From NCBI RefSeq assembly GCF_003955665.1, contig NZ_RXHU01000014.1, positions 1-64,000 of the forward strand: a stretch of DNA of 64,000 bases, given 5' to 3'. Shown one piece after another: positions 28,044 through 36,478 of the stretch. The position numbers and the translations under genes are program-made. Below the pieces are notes generated by a model that ran no database searches, was not told where the DNA came from, and saw nothing but the letters and a program-made list of their open reading frames with translations. Source of the DNA: Paenibacillus whitsoniae. GTDB taxonomy: Bacteria > Bacillota > Bacilli > Paenibacillales > NBRC-103111. The first letter of the stretch is position 1, and each line of letters begins with the position of its first letter.

Positions 28044-28563
28044 CCAGGGATGGATACCCCAAAAAGAGCAAATAGGAATGATCATAGCGCTTATAGTCGC
28101 TGTTGTATACTTATTATGGCAGTTAAAAGGGTTATTACAAACCCCCTCTGTGACACTTCATAGTAAACACTTTGAACATGTCTATAAAGATTTCGGGTCT
28201 TACGCAAGAATTGCTTTATTTGTAGTACTCGCTTACTACGTTCTCCTATTTGCTTTAAGACAGCGGATTTGGGGGAATCTAAGTCGTGTGAAAAAATGGC
28301 TTTCATCCGTACTGCGACTTGCTCGGAGATTACACACACCACTAGCGATCATCGCGATAGCCTTAATCGTGCTGCATACAGTTGCTGTTTTCATGTATGG
28401 TTTTAAGTTCGATTTTAATAATATTAGCGGGTTACTTGCTTTACTTGTTCTTCTTCCGGTTCCAGTCTCAGGAATACTGAGGTATCAACGGCTTGATCGG
28501 AAGTGGCATTTGAGATCAGGACTTGCGTTTGCGGTTCTCTTTTTAATTCACTCCTTTTTATAA
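28009..28563 (+). CDS. cytochrome-b-like / ferric-reductase-like membrane protein
   Basis: 184 residues from GTG 28009, seven bases after TGGAGGA; overlaps the preceding gene by 35 bases. Four or five membrane segments. His residues sit in positions suited to b-haem ligation: RRLHTPLAIIAIALIVLHTVAVF (two His in one helix, about 13 apart) and later HLRSGLAFAVLFLIHSFL. The arrangement resembles the ferric-reductase-like transmembrane domain, without any NAD- or FAD-binding domain. It probably completes a small membrane electron-transfer chain with the FMN protein and the RnfD-like protein. Last gene of the operon, followed by a terminator. Confidence 0.7.
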   Translation: MNRMAKGNHKSNQGWIPQKEQIGMIIALIVAVVYLLWQLKGLLQTPSVTLHSKHFEHVYKDFGSYARIALFVVLAYYVLLFALRQRIWGNLSRVKKWLSSVLRLARRLHTPLAIIAIALIVLHTVAVFMYGFKFDFNNISGLLALLVLLPVPVSGILRYQRLDRKWHLRSGLAFAVLFLIHSFL

Positions 28564-28575
28564 AGCTAAATAGCC

Positions 28576-28612
28576 AAAAAACAAGCACCCAGAATAAAAG
28601 ATGCTTGTTTTT
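28576..28612 (+). terminator. bidirectional intrinsic terminator
   Basis: AAAAAACAAGCA (28576-28587) pairs with TGCTTGTTTTT (28602-28612), with T-rich sequence after it. It sits between convergent genes and can serve both. Confidence 0.85.
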
Positions 28613-28660
28613 CTGTTTTTTCAAGAGAATTTCAGGTTTCTAATGGGAGAAAATAAGTTT

Positions 28661-29179
28661 CTAGGCTTCAACTAATTCAGGTCTTTTGATTTGTAGTGGA
28701 GGAGGGATTAACCATCCTTTTTCTTTATTCATTTTAAGTAGTCTAAGACCTAGCGCAGCTTTTGCTGCATTGTATTTTGCAAATAAGGCTCCTACATCTT
28801 CTCGAGTTGAGGCTACCATACTTTGACTGCACGCAACTAAGCTGACGGAATTATCCGCCCAAATCATAGAAGCAAGCTCTTGATCCGAGAATTTTACGCC
28901 CAATGGGATATCCTCAAGTTTGGTTTCAGGGCGATCAGGGAGAGAAGGAGGAGGGACAATGCCATTGCTGGTTAAAATAGCATCACTTTCGCTTGCCTCG
29001 AGTTCAGCTTGATCAATGACATCGTTGATTAGTTTTTTCAGATCTTTATCCCCGGCGTGGAATTGGTACGCTCGGTTCACGGAAATACAACCTTTTGCTG
29101 CCATAGAGAGTTGCCAAAGGGCATAGATTTCACCGTAATGCAACGGTTCGTCTTTTTGATTACCGCTTAAAATTCCCAT
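28661..29179 (-). CDS. DUF3231-type ferritin-like protein
   Basis: 172 residues, all-helical. The start GILSGNQKDEPLHYGEIYALWQLSMAAKGCISVNRAYQFHAGDKDLKKLINDVID matches the four-helix DUF3231 proteins of bacilli, with His/Glu positions like those of ferritin-like or CotF-like folds (HYGEIY, HAGDKDLKKL, EASESDAIL). DUF3231 members are often doubled (about 330 residues); this is a single-domain copy. ATG is preceded by AGGAGCTGATAGGA. Function unknown; the family is frequent in sporulating bacilli and may be coat associated. Confidence 0.72.
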   Translation of the reverse strand: MGILSGNQKDEPLHYGEIYALWQLSMAAKGCISVNRAYQFHAGDKDLKKLINDVIDQAELEASESDAILTSNGIVPPPSLPDRPETKLEDIPLGVKFSDQELASMIWADNSVSLVACSQSMVASTREDVGALFAKYNAAKAALGLRLLKMNKEKGWLIPPPLQIKRPELVEA

Positions 29180-29376
29180 TCCTATCAGCTCCTAAAGTAA
29201 ATTTCTTTCCGCTTATATAGTTCCCTGAAGGAATGATTTTAACCAGGGAGAAGAGGATTATTACAATATGTCCGGAACCGTAAGAAACAGATTCACATCG
29301 TCCGTGGCGATTAGCCCTCGCATCTATGAATCTTGAGAATATTATATATTAACTCAATTGAAAGGAGTTGATATAT

Positions 29377-29565
29377 ATGACAATTTTGGTTAATCAATTT
29401 TATGGAATTGTTTACAGAAACGCCAATGGAACAACAACCGTTTTTAATGCACGTGTAGTGGCAAGAGGGTTAACAAGAATACGAATTAAATTCATGAACG
29501 CGAGAGGTATCATCGTTTTTAGATTTCTGTTCATTCGCCAAATTCTTAGATTGGTCTTAATCTGA
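29377..29565 (+). CDS. small basic hydrophobic protein, unknown
   Basis: 62 residues from ATG 29377, nine bases after AAAGGAG. The sequence is strand-prone and basic (VNQFYGIVYRNANGTTTVF, RGLTRIRIKFMNARGIIVFRF) with a hydrophobic C-terminus. It has its own terminator 35 bases downstream and lies next to a DUF3231 gene and a YheC/YheD gene, both spore-surface types. I do not recognise it. The good ribosome-binding site and terminator argue that it is expressed. Confidence 0.6.
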   Translation: MTILVNQFYGIVYRNANGTTTVFNARVVARGLTRIRIKFMNARGIIVFRFLFIRQILRLVLI

Positions 29566-29599
29566 GATGTAAAATTTAAATGATTATATGAAATGAACC

Positions 29600-29631
29600 A
29601 GGAAGATGTCCATAAGTTCATCTTCCTTTTT
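29600..29631 (+). terminator. intrinsic terminator
   Basis: AGGAAGATG (29600-29608) with CATCTTCCT (29619-29627), then TTTT. Confidence 0.8.
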
Positions 29632-29661
29632 GTGCAGAATTCACGTCTAATAATGAAATTG

Positions 29662-30426
29662 TTATCTCCTAAATCTTCCGTGATTTCGTGCTAATCGCAA
29701 TGCTTTTCGATACATATTCTTATTTTTAAGCTGATTGAATATAAAGGGGTCTGGTGCCGTATTGACTTCGATAATCCACGGCTTGAACTTTGTATCCACA
29801 CCAATATCGACACCAATTTCCTTGAAACCAGGATGTTGTCTTTGGAATTGCTCAGCGATTCGCAATCCAAGTATTTTTAATTTATTTATATAAGCTTGAG
29901 TATTCATTGGGCTTAAATAGGCGCCGATCAGGAGTTCAAGTGATATAGGTTTGCCGCTATTGTGGTAGTTAGTCACAATTTTCTTCGGATGTGCGACTCG
30001 ACCGATATAGCCGGTAACTTCCCACTCATTTTTCATGTTTTTTTGGACCATAACTCTAATATCAAAAATCCGTCTTTGATAGGTCAACAGCTGAATACCT
30101 TTTTGAATTAAGTAGGCTCGATGTAGTTTCGATTTGCTCAAAGACTGAAACATAGCATTGTATGTTACAAATCTCCGCTTCACTTTATCTACCTTGTAAG
30201 TGAAGGTACCACCTCCGGTTCGCTCCACACGGATCACGCCTTGGCCAGAGGTGCCACGAACAGGTTTGACGTAAACCATCCTGTGCTTATTCAGCATCGT
30301 AAACAGATTGGTGGAATTCAATAATTTCGTCTCGGGGACAAAGGCTCTAACTTCCTTGCTGCGTAGCAATATTTTCGTTTTGAGCCATTTACTGCTCAAT
30401 GTGCGTGACTTTCGAACTTTTTTCAT
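29662..30426 (-). CDS. YheC/YheD-family ATP-grasp protein, short form
   Basis: 254 residues from ATG 30426, six bases after GAGGTG; the frame extends to 30459. ATP-grasp core without the N-terminal domain of the copy at 22684. Key blocks: MVYVKPVRGTSGQGVIRVER, YLIQKGIQLLTYQRRIFDIRVMVQK, VTGYIGRVAHPKKIVTNYHNSGKP, and the metal end FKEIGVDIGVDTKFKPWIIEVNTAPDPFIF. It is strikingly similar to the gene at 42605 (same order and wording of all blocks), so the two are recent paralogs. Probable spore-coat-associated ligase; the acceptor is unknown. Confidence 0.87.
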   Translation of the reverse strand: MKKVRKSRTLSSKWLKTKILLRSKEVRAFVPETKLLNSTNLFTMLNKHRMVYVKPVRGTSGQGVIRVERTGGGTFTYKVDKVKRRFVTYNAMFQSLSKSKLHRAYLIQKGIQLLTYQRRIFDIRVMVQKNMKNEWEVTGYIGRVAHPKKIVTNYHNSGKPISLELLIGAYLSPMNTQAYINKLKILGLRIAEQFQRQHPGFKEIGVDIGVDTKFKPWIIEVNTAPDPFIFNQLKNKNMYRKALRLARNHGRFRR

Positions 30427-30639
30427 CCGTTGCACCTCATCTTCCGTAGTGGGAGGCATATTGTTCGGGAGCTATAGTTAAAATACGCAAAATATATTAC
30501 CTGGCTTCCTTATTTCGAGTATACTTTGAGTATTCAACTGCATCTTATTCGAAAAGAACAGAGCATTCTTGGAGATGAGTCTAAACAGGCTGGATATATT
30601 TAATTTTTCTTTTTCAAAGAAATTGGAGGAGGCTTGGCA

Positions 30640-31587
30640 ATGAAAATTCTTATAGTTGGCCATTTTACACAAAATTCAAAATCAACGATTAAAACATATT
30701 TTCCTAATGACTGGGACATTGTAATTGTGCCGCCTGGAGAAGAAATGCTTCATCATATTGGAGACTGCCAGGTAATCATACCTGAACATATCAAAGTGGA
30801 TCGCGACTTACTATCCAAGGCAAAAAATTTGAAACTGGTACAGACGGGGGCAGGGTATGATAATGTAGATATTGATGCCTGCACGCAACTAGGTATTTGG
30901 GTAGCTAATGCTGCAGGAGTGAATGCGCAGGCAGTGGCCGAGCATGTAATGGCGCTGATGTTGTCTTATTATAAAAACATACCGTACCTTGATAAATTCA
31001 TGAAAACCAGAATAGATGAAAAACAGTTGGATTATATAGGAAGTGAATTGAAAGGTAAAACGGTAGGGATTATCGGCTTTGGTGCTGTCGGAAAAAAAGT
31101 AGCTGAGTTTTGCAAGGTTTTTGATATGAATGTGCTGGTTACTGCTAGACATGCCGTTGTACAACCTGACAGCTTTGTAAAAATGACGGATTTCGATAAT
31201 CTTGTAAGTGTATCAGATATAGTCACTGTACATACATCACTGAGTCCGCAAACCAAACAGCTGATTGATAAAGGAGTATTCAAAAAGATGAAGAATACCG
31301 CACTTTTTATCAATACGGCTCGCGGTGGGATTGTCAATGAAAATGACTTAATCGCTGCTTTAAAAAATAAAGAAATTTCAGGAGCATGCTTGGATGTGTT
31401 TGAATCTGAACCGCTTTCAATTGACAGTGAATTAAGGGATTTGAGTAATGTTATACTTACTCCCCATACTGCCGGCATGCCAGATGGCGTCAAATTGCAT
31501 AAGAAAAGATATGATTTCTTTGTGAATAATATAAAACATATAAAAAACGGGGAAGAACCTGAAAGCAAGCTTAATCAGGTGTTATAG
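30640..31587 (+). CDS. D-isomer-specific 2-hydroxyacid dehydrogenase
   Basis: 315 residues from ATG 30640, eight bases after GGAGGAGG. NAD-binding motif VGIIGFGAVGKKVAEF; catalytic Arg in NTARGGIVNE, Glu in the FESEPL region and His in LTPHTAGMP. This is the phosphoglycerate/hydroxypyruvate/glyoxylate reductase family; the exact substrate cannot be assigned, and the ACT domain of SerA is absent. The gene is visibly richer in A and T than its neighbours, which fits acquisition from a low-GC Firmicute, though I measured nothing. Flanked by a YheC/YheD gene (divergent) and an MreB gene (convergent). Confidence 0.9.
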   Translation: MKILIVGHFTQNSKSTIKTYFPNDWDIVIVPPGEEMLHHIGDCQVIIPEHIKVDRDLLSKAKNLKLVQTGAGYDNVDIDACTQLGIWVANAAGVNAQAVAEHVMALMLSYYKNIPYLDKFMKTRIDEKQLDYIGSELKGKTVGIIGFGAVGKKVAEFCKVFDMNVLVTARHAVVQPDSFVKMTDFDNLVSVSDIVTVHTSLSPQTKQLIDKGVFKKMKNTALFINTARGGIVNENDLIAALKNKEISGACLDVFESEPLSIDSELRDLSNVILTPHTAGMPDGVKLHKKRYDFFVNNIKHIKNGEEPESKLNQVL

Positions 31588-31621
31588 TACTGATAATTTT
31601 TCATTACTGAGGACTGTTCAA

Positions 31622-31676
31622 GTGTAGAAAAAAAATGTCCCTAACGTCATCAAATGACTCGGGGACACTTTTCTAC
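31622..31676 (+). terminator. bidirectional terminator, shared hairpin family
   Basis: Long hairpin: TGTAGAAAA with TTTTCTACA at the base, GTCCC with GGGAC, and an inner GTCAT-caa-ATGAC. It lies between two convergent genes and contains the TCCCTA...ATGACTCGGGGA signature also seen at 49365. Confidence 0.85.
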
Positions 31677-31679
31677 ATG

Positions 31680-32723
31680 TTACATCGCTATTTCATCTTG
31701 CGGTTTCTCGTTAGATGGTAAGGACCAGCTTTTGCTGCGACTGCCGTCCAGCATCATCCCGGTGCCAATCGCTGTGCACTCTAGCGGATGATCGGCAATA
31801 TGAACAGCAACACCAGTTTCCATCCGGATGCGCTCGTCGATTCCTTCAATTAAGGCGCCACCGCCGCAGAGCAAGATACCTTGCTCAATGACATCGCCGG
31901 CCAACTCAGGGGGAACCCGCTCCATCGTCGCTCGAATCGCTTCAATCAAGGTTTCCAAGAAATCATTGATAACCGTGAAAATCTCACTCGACTTGAGGGG
32001 GATGGATCGCGGCAAGCCGTCAACCAAATCCCGGCCGCGGATGTCCAGCGTACGCTCTGCGCTTGAATCGGTTGCTGTTCCGATTTCCTTCTTAATATGT
32101 TCCGCGGTGCGTTCCCCGATTTCCAGATTATAGGTTCGTTTCACGTAATCGCGAATATCCCGATCAATTGACAAGCCGGCACGGTTAATCGTTTGGCTGG
32201 CGACAACGCCTCCCAGCGATAGAATCGCAACTTGCGAAGTGCCTCCACCGATATCAAGCACTAAATGTCCGATTGGCTCGTCCAGACGAAGACCCGCGCC
32301 AAGGGCAGCGGCGATCGGTTCCTCAATGGCAATCGCTTTTCGAGCTCCTTTATGGACAATGGTTTCTTCAATTGCACGTTTTTGAACATTGGTGATGCCG
32401 CATGGTACCGATATGTAAATCTGTGAGCTTCGTAAAAAAGAGGGTCTGCCTTGAATTTTTTTAATGAAATATTGCAGCATGACACTCGTTCTATCAAAAT
32501 TGGCGATAACGCCATTTTGCAGCGGGTACGTAATTTCTACATATTCCGGAGAACGGCCGATCATGGCTTGCGCCTCAAAGCCTGCAGCGATGAATTCCGA
32601 CGTTACTTGATGGAAGGCGATTACGGAAGGCTCATTAAGCACAATTCCTTTGCCTCGTTCGTAAATGACAGTGTTTGAGGTGCCCAAGTCGATGCCAAAA
32701 AACTTATCAAACTGTTTAAACAT
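31680..32723 (-). CDS. MreB/Mbl-family actin-like cell-shape protein
   Basis: 347 residues. Actin-fold phosphate loops FGIDLGTSNTVIY (N-terminus) and LVLDIGGGTSQVAILSLGG, the adenosine region LLCGGGALIEGIDERI, and the family ending ECTAIGTGMML. Ribosome-binding site AAGGAGG is eight bases before the ATG. MreB-type filaments guide elongasome peptidoglycan synthesis beneath the membrane. No mreC or mreD follows, so this resembles the orphan paralogs Mbl or MreBH of bacilli and not the mreBCD operon. The usual membrane-binding amphipathic N-terminus (MFKQFDKFF) is present. Confidence 0.93.
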   Translation of the reverse strand: MFKQFDKFFGIDLGTSNTVIYERGKGIVLNEPSVIAFHQVTSEFIAAGFEAQAMIGRSPEYVEITYPLQNGVIANFDRTSVMLQYFIKKIQGRPSFLRSSQIYISVPCGITNVQKRAIEETIVHKGARKAIAIEEPIAAALGAGLRLDEPIGHLVLDIGGGTSQVAILSLGGVVASQTINRAGLSIDRDIRDYVKRTYNLEIGERTAEHIKKEIGTATDSSAERTLDIRGRDLVDGLPRSIPLKSSEIFTVINDFLETLIEAIRATMERVPPELAGDVIEQGILLCGGGALIEGIDERIRMETGVAVHIADHPLECTAIGTGMMLDGSRSKSWSLPSNEKPQDEIAM

Positions 32724-32866
32724 AGTTCATTTCCTCCTTTATTGTAAGTAAGGGTCCGGCATGGAGGCGGAAGACGGGTCCCCATAGTATTCTTCGGGTA
32801 CACCTGTTTTCAGGGGGCTGTTCGACAAGTTACTATATTGTAAAAATTGTAAAATGGAATATAAAT

Positions 32867-32918
32867 AAAAAAGCATACAGGAGTGTCGCTGCTAAGCGTC
32901 ACAAACGTATGCTTCTTT
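32867..32918 (-). terminator. intrinsic terminator of the ManC-like operon
   Basis: On the minus strand AAGCATAC pairs with GTATGCTT, with an inner GTGACGCT/AGCGACAC stem, followed by TTTTTTATTTATA. It ends the three-gene operon 36208-32936. Confidence 0.8.
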
Positions 32919-32935
32919 GCCATTTTAAGACTAGA

Positions 32936-34276
32936 CTACCAGTGCATTGCAAAACGAGTGATATCTTTTTTTGCAAGTTCTTCTCCCATCTGCACTTCCA
33001 TGAACTGAAGAGGTGTAACTGCCTTAATCCCATGTTTGATTCCGATTGGAATCTGTAAAGCTTCGCCGGCTTGAAGCTTGTGGAGCCGATCCTCTATGAG
33101 GATCTCCGCACTTCCTGACAAAATGGTCACGATTTCTTGGCATTTGAGATGTTGATGATAGCTCGTATTTTTTCCTTGTGTAAGCGTCACTTTCTTAATC
33201 ATAATCTCAATGCCATCTTCATTTTTCCAATAATCGATGATTCGAATGGAACCCCATCTTTTCTCTTCATACATGGGCATCTGAGATGTTGGGCCAAGTA
33301 TTTCCTTGATGCGATCAGCTTTATCCTTATTGGAGATAAGAATTCCGTCAGAGTTAGCAGCTACAATAAGATCTGGAACGCCTATTATTTCAATGGGATA
33401 AGGAAGTTCGTTGATTAGATGGGAATTACCAGCATCGTCAGCTATTCCTCCTGAGCCGATCACTTGATCCTCGAAATGACTGCTGAGCGATGCCCAACTC
33501 CCCAGATCACTCCAGAAACCTTCATAGTCCATGACAACAATTGGCTGTGTATGCTCGACGACTTCTCGATCGAAGCTTAGAGCTGCAAGTTCTTCGTATT
33601 TCGCGAGCCATGGTTCAACTTGGGTAGGATGTCCATTGTTTTTCAGATAAGTCAGCATGAACTTGAAGGGGAATGCAAAAATACCGCAATTCCACAAAGC
33701 GTGTTGCTCAAGTAAACGACTGGCTGTTTGAACATCAGGTTTTTCAATAAACTGACTGACGAAAGCATACTCAGGGTGCGCCTTCGGTAGAATTGGGACA
33801 ATATAACCAAACTGATCAGAGGGGGTATTAGGTTTTGTTCCCAGGAGGGCAAGGTCTGCATGAGATCGAGAAAGAACTTCGGGAAATTGGTGAAGGAGAC
33901 GAAAAAAAGCGGTATCTACATAGGTGTCTACGGGAAGAATACAAACCGTTTCATCTGGATCCATCTGTACGTTTTCATTAAGATAACTGACAGCTAATGC
34001 GACTGCAGTGAATGTTCCTCGTTTATAAGGTTCCGCAATGATTGGAATGTGCTCTCCTACATAGGCACGTGTTATTTCTACTTGAGTTTGATGAGTGACG
34101 ATATAGGTGGATTGCAGCAGTCCGACCTCTTCCAGTTGCCTGCATAACCGCTCTATCATGGATTCGATGACCCCATCTTCGGATTTCAAAAGCTTAAGAA
34201 ATATCTTAGAGCGTATCTCATTGGATAAAGGCCATAGCCTTTTTCCAGAGCCCCCGCACAATAGTACAATACGCAA
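32936..34276 (-). CDS. mannose-1-phosphate guanylyltransferase-like protein with C-terminal cupin
   Basis: 446 residues. N-terminal nucleotidyltransferase: VLLCGGSGKRLWPLS (the GGSGxRLWPLS signature), PVDTYVD and GTKPNTPSDQFGYI, FIEKP. C-terminal cupin of the type II phosphomannose isomerase kind: WGSIRIIDYW, TLTQGKNTSYHQHLKCQEIVTILSGSAEI and the end GEEL. The fusion is the ManC/AlgA layout that makes GDP-mannose; the signature reads EIRSKIFLKLL where ManC has YPKQFL-like wording, so sugar or nucleotide specificity may differ. Last gene of an operon with two glycosyltransferase-like genes, presumably feeding them. Start ATG has CAAGGAGG about nine bases upstream. Confidence 0.88.
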   Translation of the reverse strand: MRIVLLCGGSGKRLWPLSNEIRSKIFLKLLKSEDGVIESMIERLCRQLEEVGLLQSTYIVTHQTQVEITRAYVGEHIPIIAEPYKRGTFTAVALAVSYLNENVQMDPDETVCILPVDTYVDTAFFRLLHQFPEVLSRSHADLALLGTKPNTPSDQFGYIVPILPKAHPEYAFVSQFIEKPDVQTASRLLEQHALWNCGIFAFPFKFMLTYLKNNGHPTQVEPWLAKYEELAALSFDREVVEHTQPIVVMDYEGFWSDLGSWASLSSHFEDQVIGSGGIADDAGNSHLINELPYPIEIIGVPDLIVAANSDGILISNKDKADRIKEILGPTSQMPMYEEKRWGSIRIIDYWKNEDGIEIMIKKVTLTQGKNTSYHQHLKCQEIVTILSGSAEILIEDRLHKLQAGEALQIPIGIKHGIKAVTPLQFMEVQMGEELAKKDITRFAMHW

Positions 34277-34304
34277 GTTACCACGCCTCCTTGGGGAACC
34301 CCAC

Positions 34305-35417
34305 CTATTTCTTAGATCTAATTACGGTTTCAAGTGAATGCTTCATTAGCTTCCCGGCACGATCCCATGAAAAACGCAGCATATCCTTTCTGCCTTGGCG
34401 TCCCTTGGCTCTGCAAAGTTCCGGATTCTCATATGCTCTACGCATGTTTGCCTTTAAGCTGATTAAATGCGGTTCTGCCCATAGTTGTCCTTTTTGCGCG
34501 AACAGATTGCTGAACTTTCTTGAAATGGCGTGGGAACTGTTCATACTAACGGATGGGTTTTTCAGCTGATACGAAAGGAGGAACGAGTTAGTGGGGGTAA
34601 GGAAATCCATTTGTCCGCCCCAGCCTGTCGCGATGACCGGTACTCCGCTAGCCAGTGATTCTAGGAAAGGAAGTCCTACACCCTCGCCACGAGTAGGGAG
34701 GACGAAAACATCGCCGAGCGTGTACAAACCTTTCAGCTGCTTTTCACTGATATGCTTGCCAATAATGACGATAGGTGCAGTGTTTTTGCGAATACCGAGT
34801 TTTTCCTTGTATTTTTTTATTTTTCGCTTAATCCATTTCTCATTCTCATAAGCCGCATAACCATTCGTTTTAATCACAAGCATAACGTTATCCTCGGAAG
34901 AAAATTCTTCCCAATACGCTCTCAGCAGGCCTTCTGGATTTTTGCGATGCTGGAAGCCGAAGATAGACACAAAAATAAATTTTCCTTCAGCACCGGGCAA
35001 ACTCATCTTTTTATTGTCTGGATGAAACTCCCTTGTATTTACACCGTGGGGCACCATGTATATCGGTACCTTAACTCCGCTATTTCGTAATGCCCTCTTA
35101 TTATGTTGTGAGGGTACACATATGGCATCGAACTTGTTCATATTCGAAAGCCAGCTTTTGGGGGTCTTGCTTGTTTCCCAAACCGTATTTAAAATTATCG
35201 GATCATAAGATCTTCGCAATTTCTTCCACTTCATCTGAGTAGGAATATGATGATAAATAAGAGCCTTCTTCGCATTTGAAGTTAAATAATCTTTTTTAGA
35301 ACCGACGCTTACCGGAACACCTTGCCGCCTCAGTGCTCGCAGGTACGCTCTGCTTGCGCGTCCAAGACCGCTTTTTTTGTGCACAGGCCCTTTCCAAACA
35401 ACAGTATAGGGCTTCAT
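34305..35417 (-). CDS. GT4-family glycosyltransferase
   Basis: 370 residues, GT-B fold, cytoplasmic or membrane-peripheral. N-terminal Gly loop SGLGRASRAYLRAL, middle YMVPHGVNTREFHP, and the donor-binding region VFVLPTRGEGVGLPFLESLASGVPVIATGWGGQMDFL with the EX7E-type Glu pair (EGVGLPFLE). The gene overlaps the upstream DUF6492-like gene by four bases and precedes the ManC-like gene by 28 bases, so it probably uses the nucleotide sugar made there. Its product may be a spore or cell-surface glycan; which one is not visible. Confidence 0.88.
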   Translation of the reverse strand: MKPYTVVWKGPVHKKSGLGRASRAYLRALRRQGVPVSVGSKKDYLTSNAKKALIYHHIPTQMKWKKLRRSYDPIILNTVWETSKTPKSWLSNMNKFDAICVPSQHNKRALRNSGVKVPIYMVPHGVNTREFHPDNKKMSLPGAEGKFIFVSIFGFQHRKNPEGLLRAYWEEFSSEDNVMLVIKTNGYAAYENEKWIKRKIKKYKEKLGIRKNTAPIVIIGKHISEKQLKGLYTLGDVFVLPTRGEGVGLPFLESLASGVPVIATGWGGQMDFLTPTNSFLLSYQLKNPSVSMNSSHAISRKFSNLFAQKGQLWAEPHLISLKANMRRAYENPELCRAKGRQGRKDMLRFSWDRAGKLMKHSLETVIRSKK

Positions 35418-36208
35418 TTAACCATCTTCTTGATGGTTTTAACGTAACCTTTACGTTTGTGAAAAGAAATAGACCTGTATCGCTTTTGCAAAGCAGACAT
35501 CTTGAGCGGAGATATATAGGGACCGCTCATATTCAAGCTTTTATTCAATGCAGGCTTTAAGATCATCTTCTCAGGTCTTGTTGAATATAGAAAATTGCCA
35601 TATGTCTCAAATTCCGAGAAGGCAAATTGCTTGGATGTATTCATGCTATTGATAATTGCTGAATACCAGCTTCTGCTATGCCTATGCTCAATCGCTTGCT
35701 TCAACTGTTTAATTTTCGATTTTTCAAATAACATGTAGTGAGTTACAAAAGACATGCGAGATGAGCGGCTTTTTCCCATTAATTTTTTATACGTAGTGAA
35801 GTATTCGCCTTGACTCCAGTTTCTACAGTAGAAAACAGTCTTGTTGCCTACTTTAAAGACGTGCGGTCGGATGAGTATCGTGTCGGCATCAATGACCAAA
35901 TAGTATTTTGAACTGCCTAACGTATCGCCGTTCATTTTGAGCAGCTGTTGATAAAGCCACCCAGATCGATTCCAAGTTTTTCCTTGATAATGAATATCTT
36001 TCTTCGTTATCGGCAGTACGGTATCTTCGTGAATGAATCTGCACTTCTTGCGTGAGCAAAGATCAAGCATACGCTGAGTCCGCGGAGCCACGATAATGAT
36101 TTCTCGAATGGGGTGCTTCACAAATTTTCTAACGGCATCAATCACATGGGGAAGCGTACCTAAATCTTTTTCAATCGCGGGGATTATCACGTCAATGGGG
36201 GTTGTCAT
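35414..36208 (-). CDS. DUF6492-like putative glycosyltransferase
   Basis: 264 residues, GT-A-like. Features: IDVIIPAIEKDLGTLPHVIDAVRKFV at the N-terminus, YYLVIDADTILIRPH with a DAD (DxD-type) metal motif, and FAFSEFETYGNFLYS, which matches the SEYExYG block of this family. C-terminus basic. First gene of the three-gene operon. The DUF6492 label is from memory of the motif pattern; enzymatic activity is inferred. Confidence 0.75.
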   Translation of the reverse strand: MTTPIDVIIPAIEKDLGTLPHVIDAVRKFVKHPIREIIIVAPRTQRMLDLCSRKKCRFIHEDTVLPITKKDIHYQGKTWNRSGWLYQQLLKMNGDTLGSSKYYLVIDADTILIRPHVFKVGNKTVFYCRNWSQGEYFTTYKKLMGKSRSSRMSFVTHYMLFEKSKIKQLKQAIEHRHSRSWYSAIINSMNTSKQFAFSEFETYGNFLYSTRPEKMILKPALNKSLNMSGPYISPLKMSALQKRYRSISFHKRKGYVKTIKKMVK

Positions 36209-36314
36209 TCTCTCATCTCCATAATCAAATTGTCTGATTTATGATATGTAGAGATAAAGAAATGGGGTGGGTATATTGACGTGGAATTCATGTATTTAAC
36301 AATATTAATAATTT

Positions 36315-36410
36315 TCATAAAGCAGAGATGAGGGCGTGCATCCTCAATAATTCGTATGTGCCTGCACAATCATTAATATCCTTTTCCATCGCGTTAGCAG
36401 TCAAGTCCAT
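36315..36410 (-). CDS. possible 31-residue protein
   Basis: Minus-strand ORF beginning MDLTANAMEKDINDCAGTYE, helical and acidic, with a very good GGAGG site five bases before the ATG. It lies inside decayed DNA, so it may be a truncated remnant; no family recognised. Confidence 0.3.
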   Translation of the reverse strand: MDLTANAMEKDINDCAGTYELLRMHALISAL

Positions 36411-36412
36411 GA

Positions 36413-36478
36413 AAACCTCCGACTCAAACAGAGATCGTCACTCCTAAGCGGTCTCCCGCGTCGAGTTCGGAAGTAGCA
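36413..36478 (+). pseudogene. relic of a phosphoesterase-lipoprotein linker
   Basis: The plus-strand frame reads PPTQTEIVTPKRSPASSSE, nearly the same as SQPLQTEIVTPKQSPAANPE in the linker of the phosphoesterase at 48335. Over about 55 bases the DNA matches 48490-48544 at roughly 78 percent by my count, with several synonymous differences. Nothing of the signal peptide or catalytic domain remains around it. Confidence 0.6.

Noticed and set aside
29262..29333. Short ORF MSGTVRNRFTSSVAISPRI after GAGAAGAGG
   Set aside because: Spacing is poor, there is no terminator and no composition signal; not supported as a gene.
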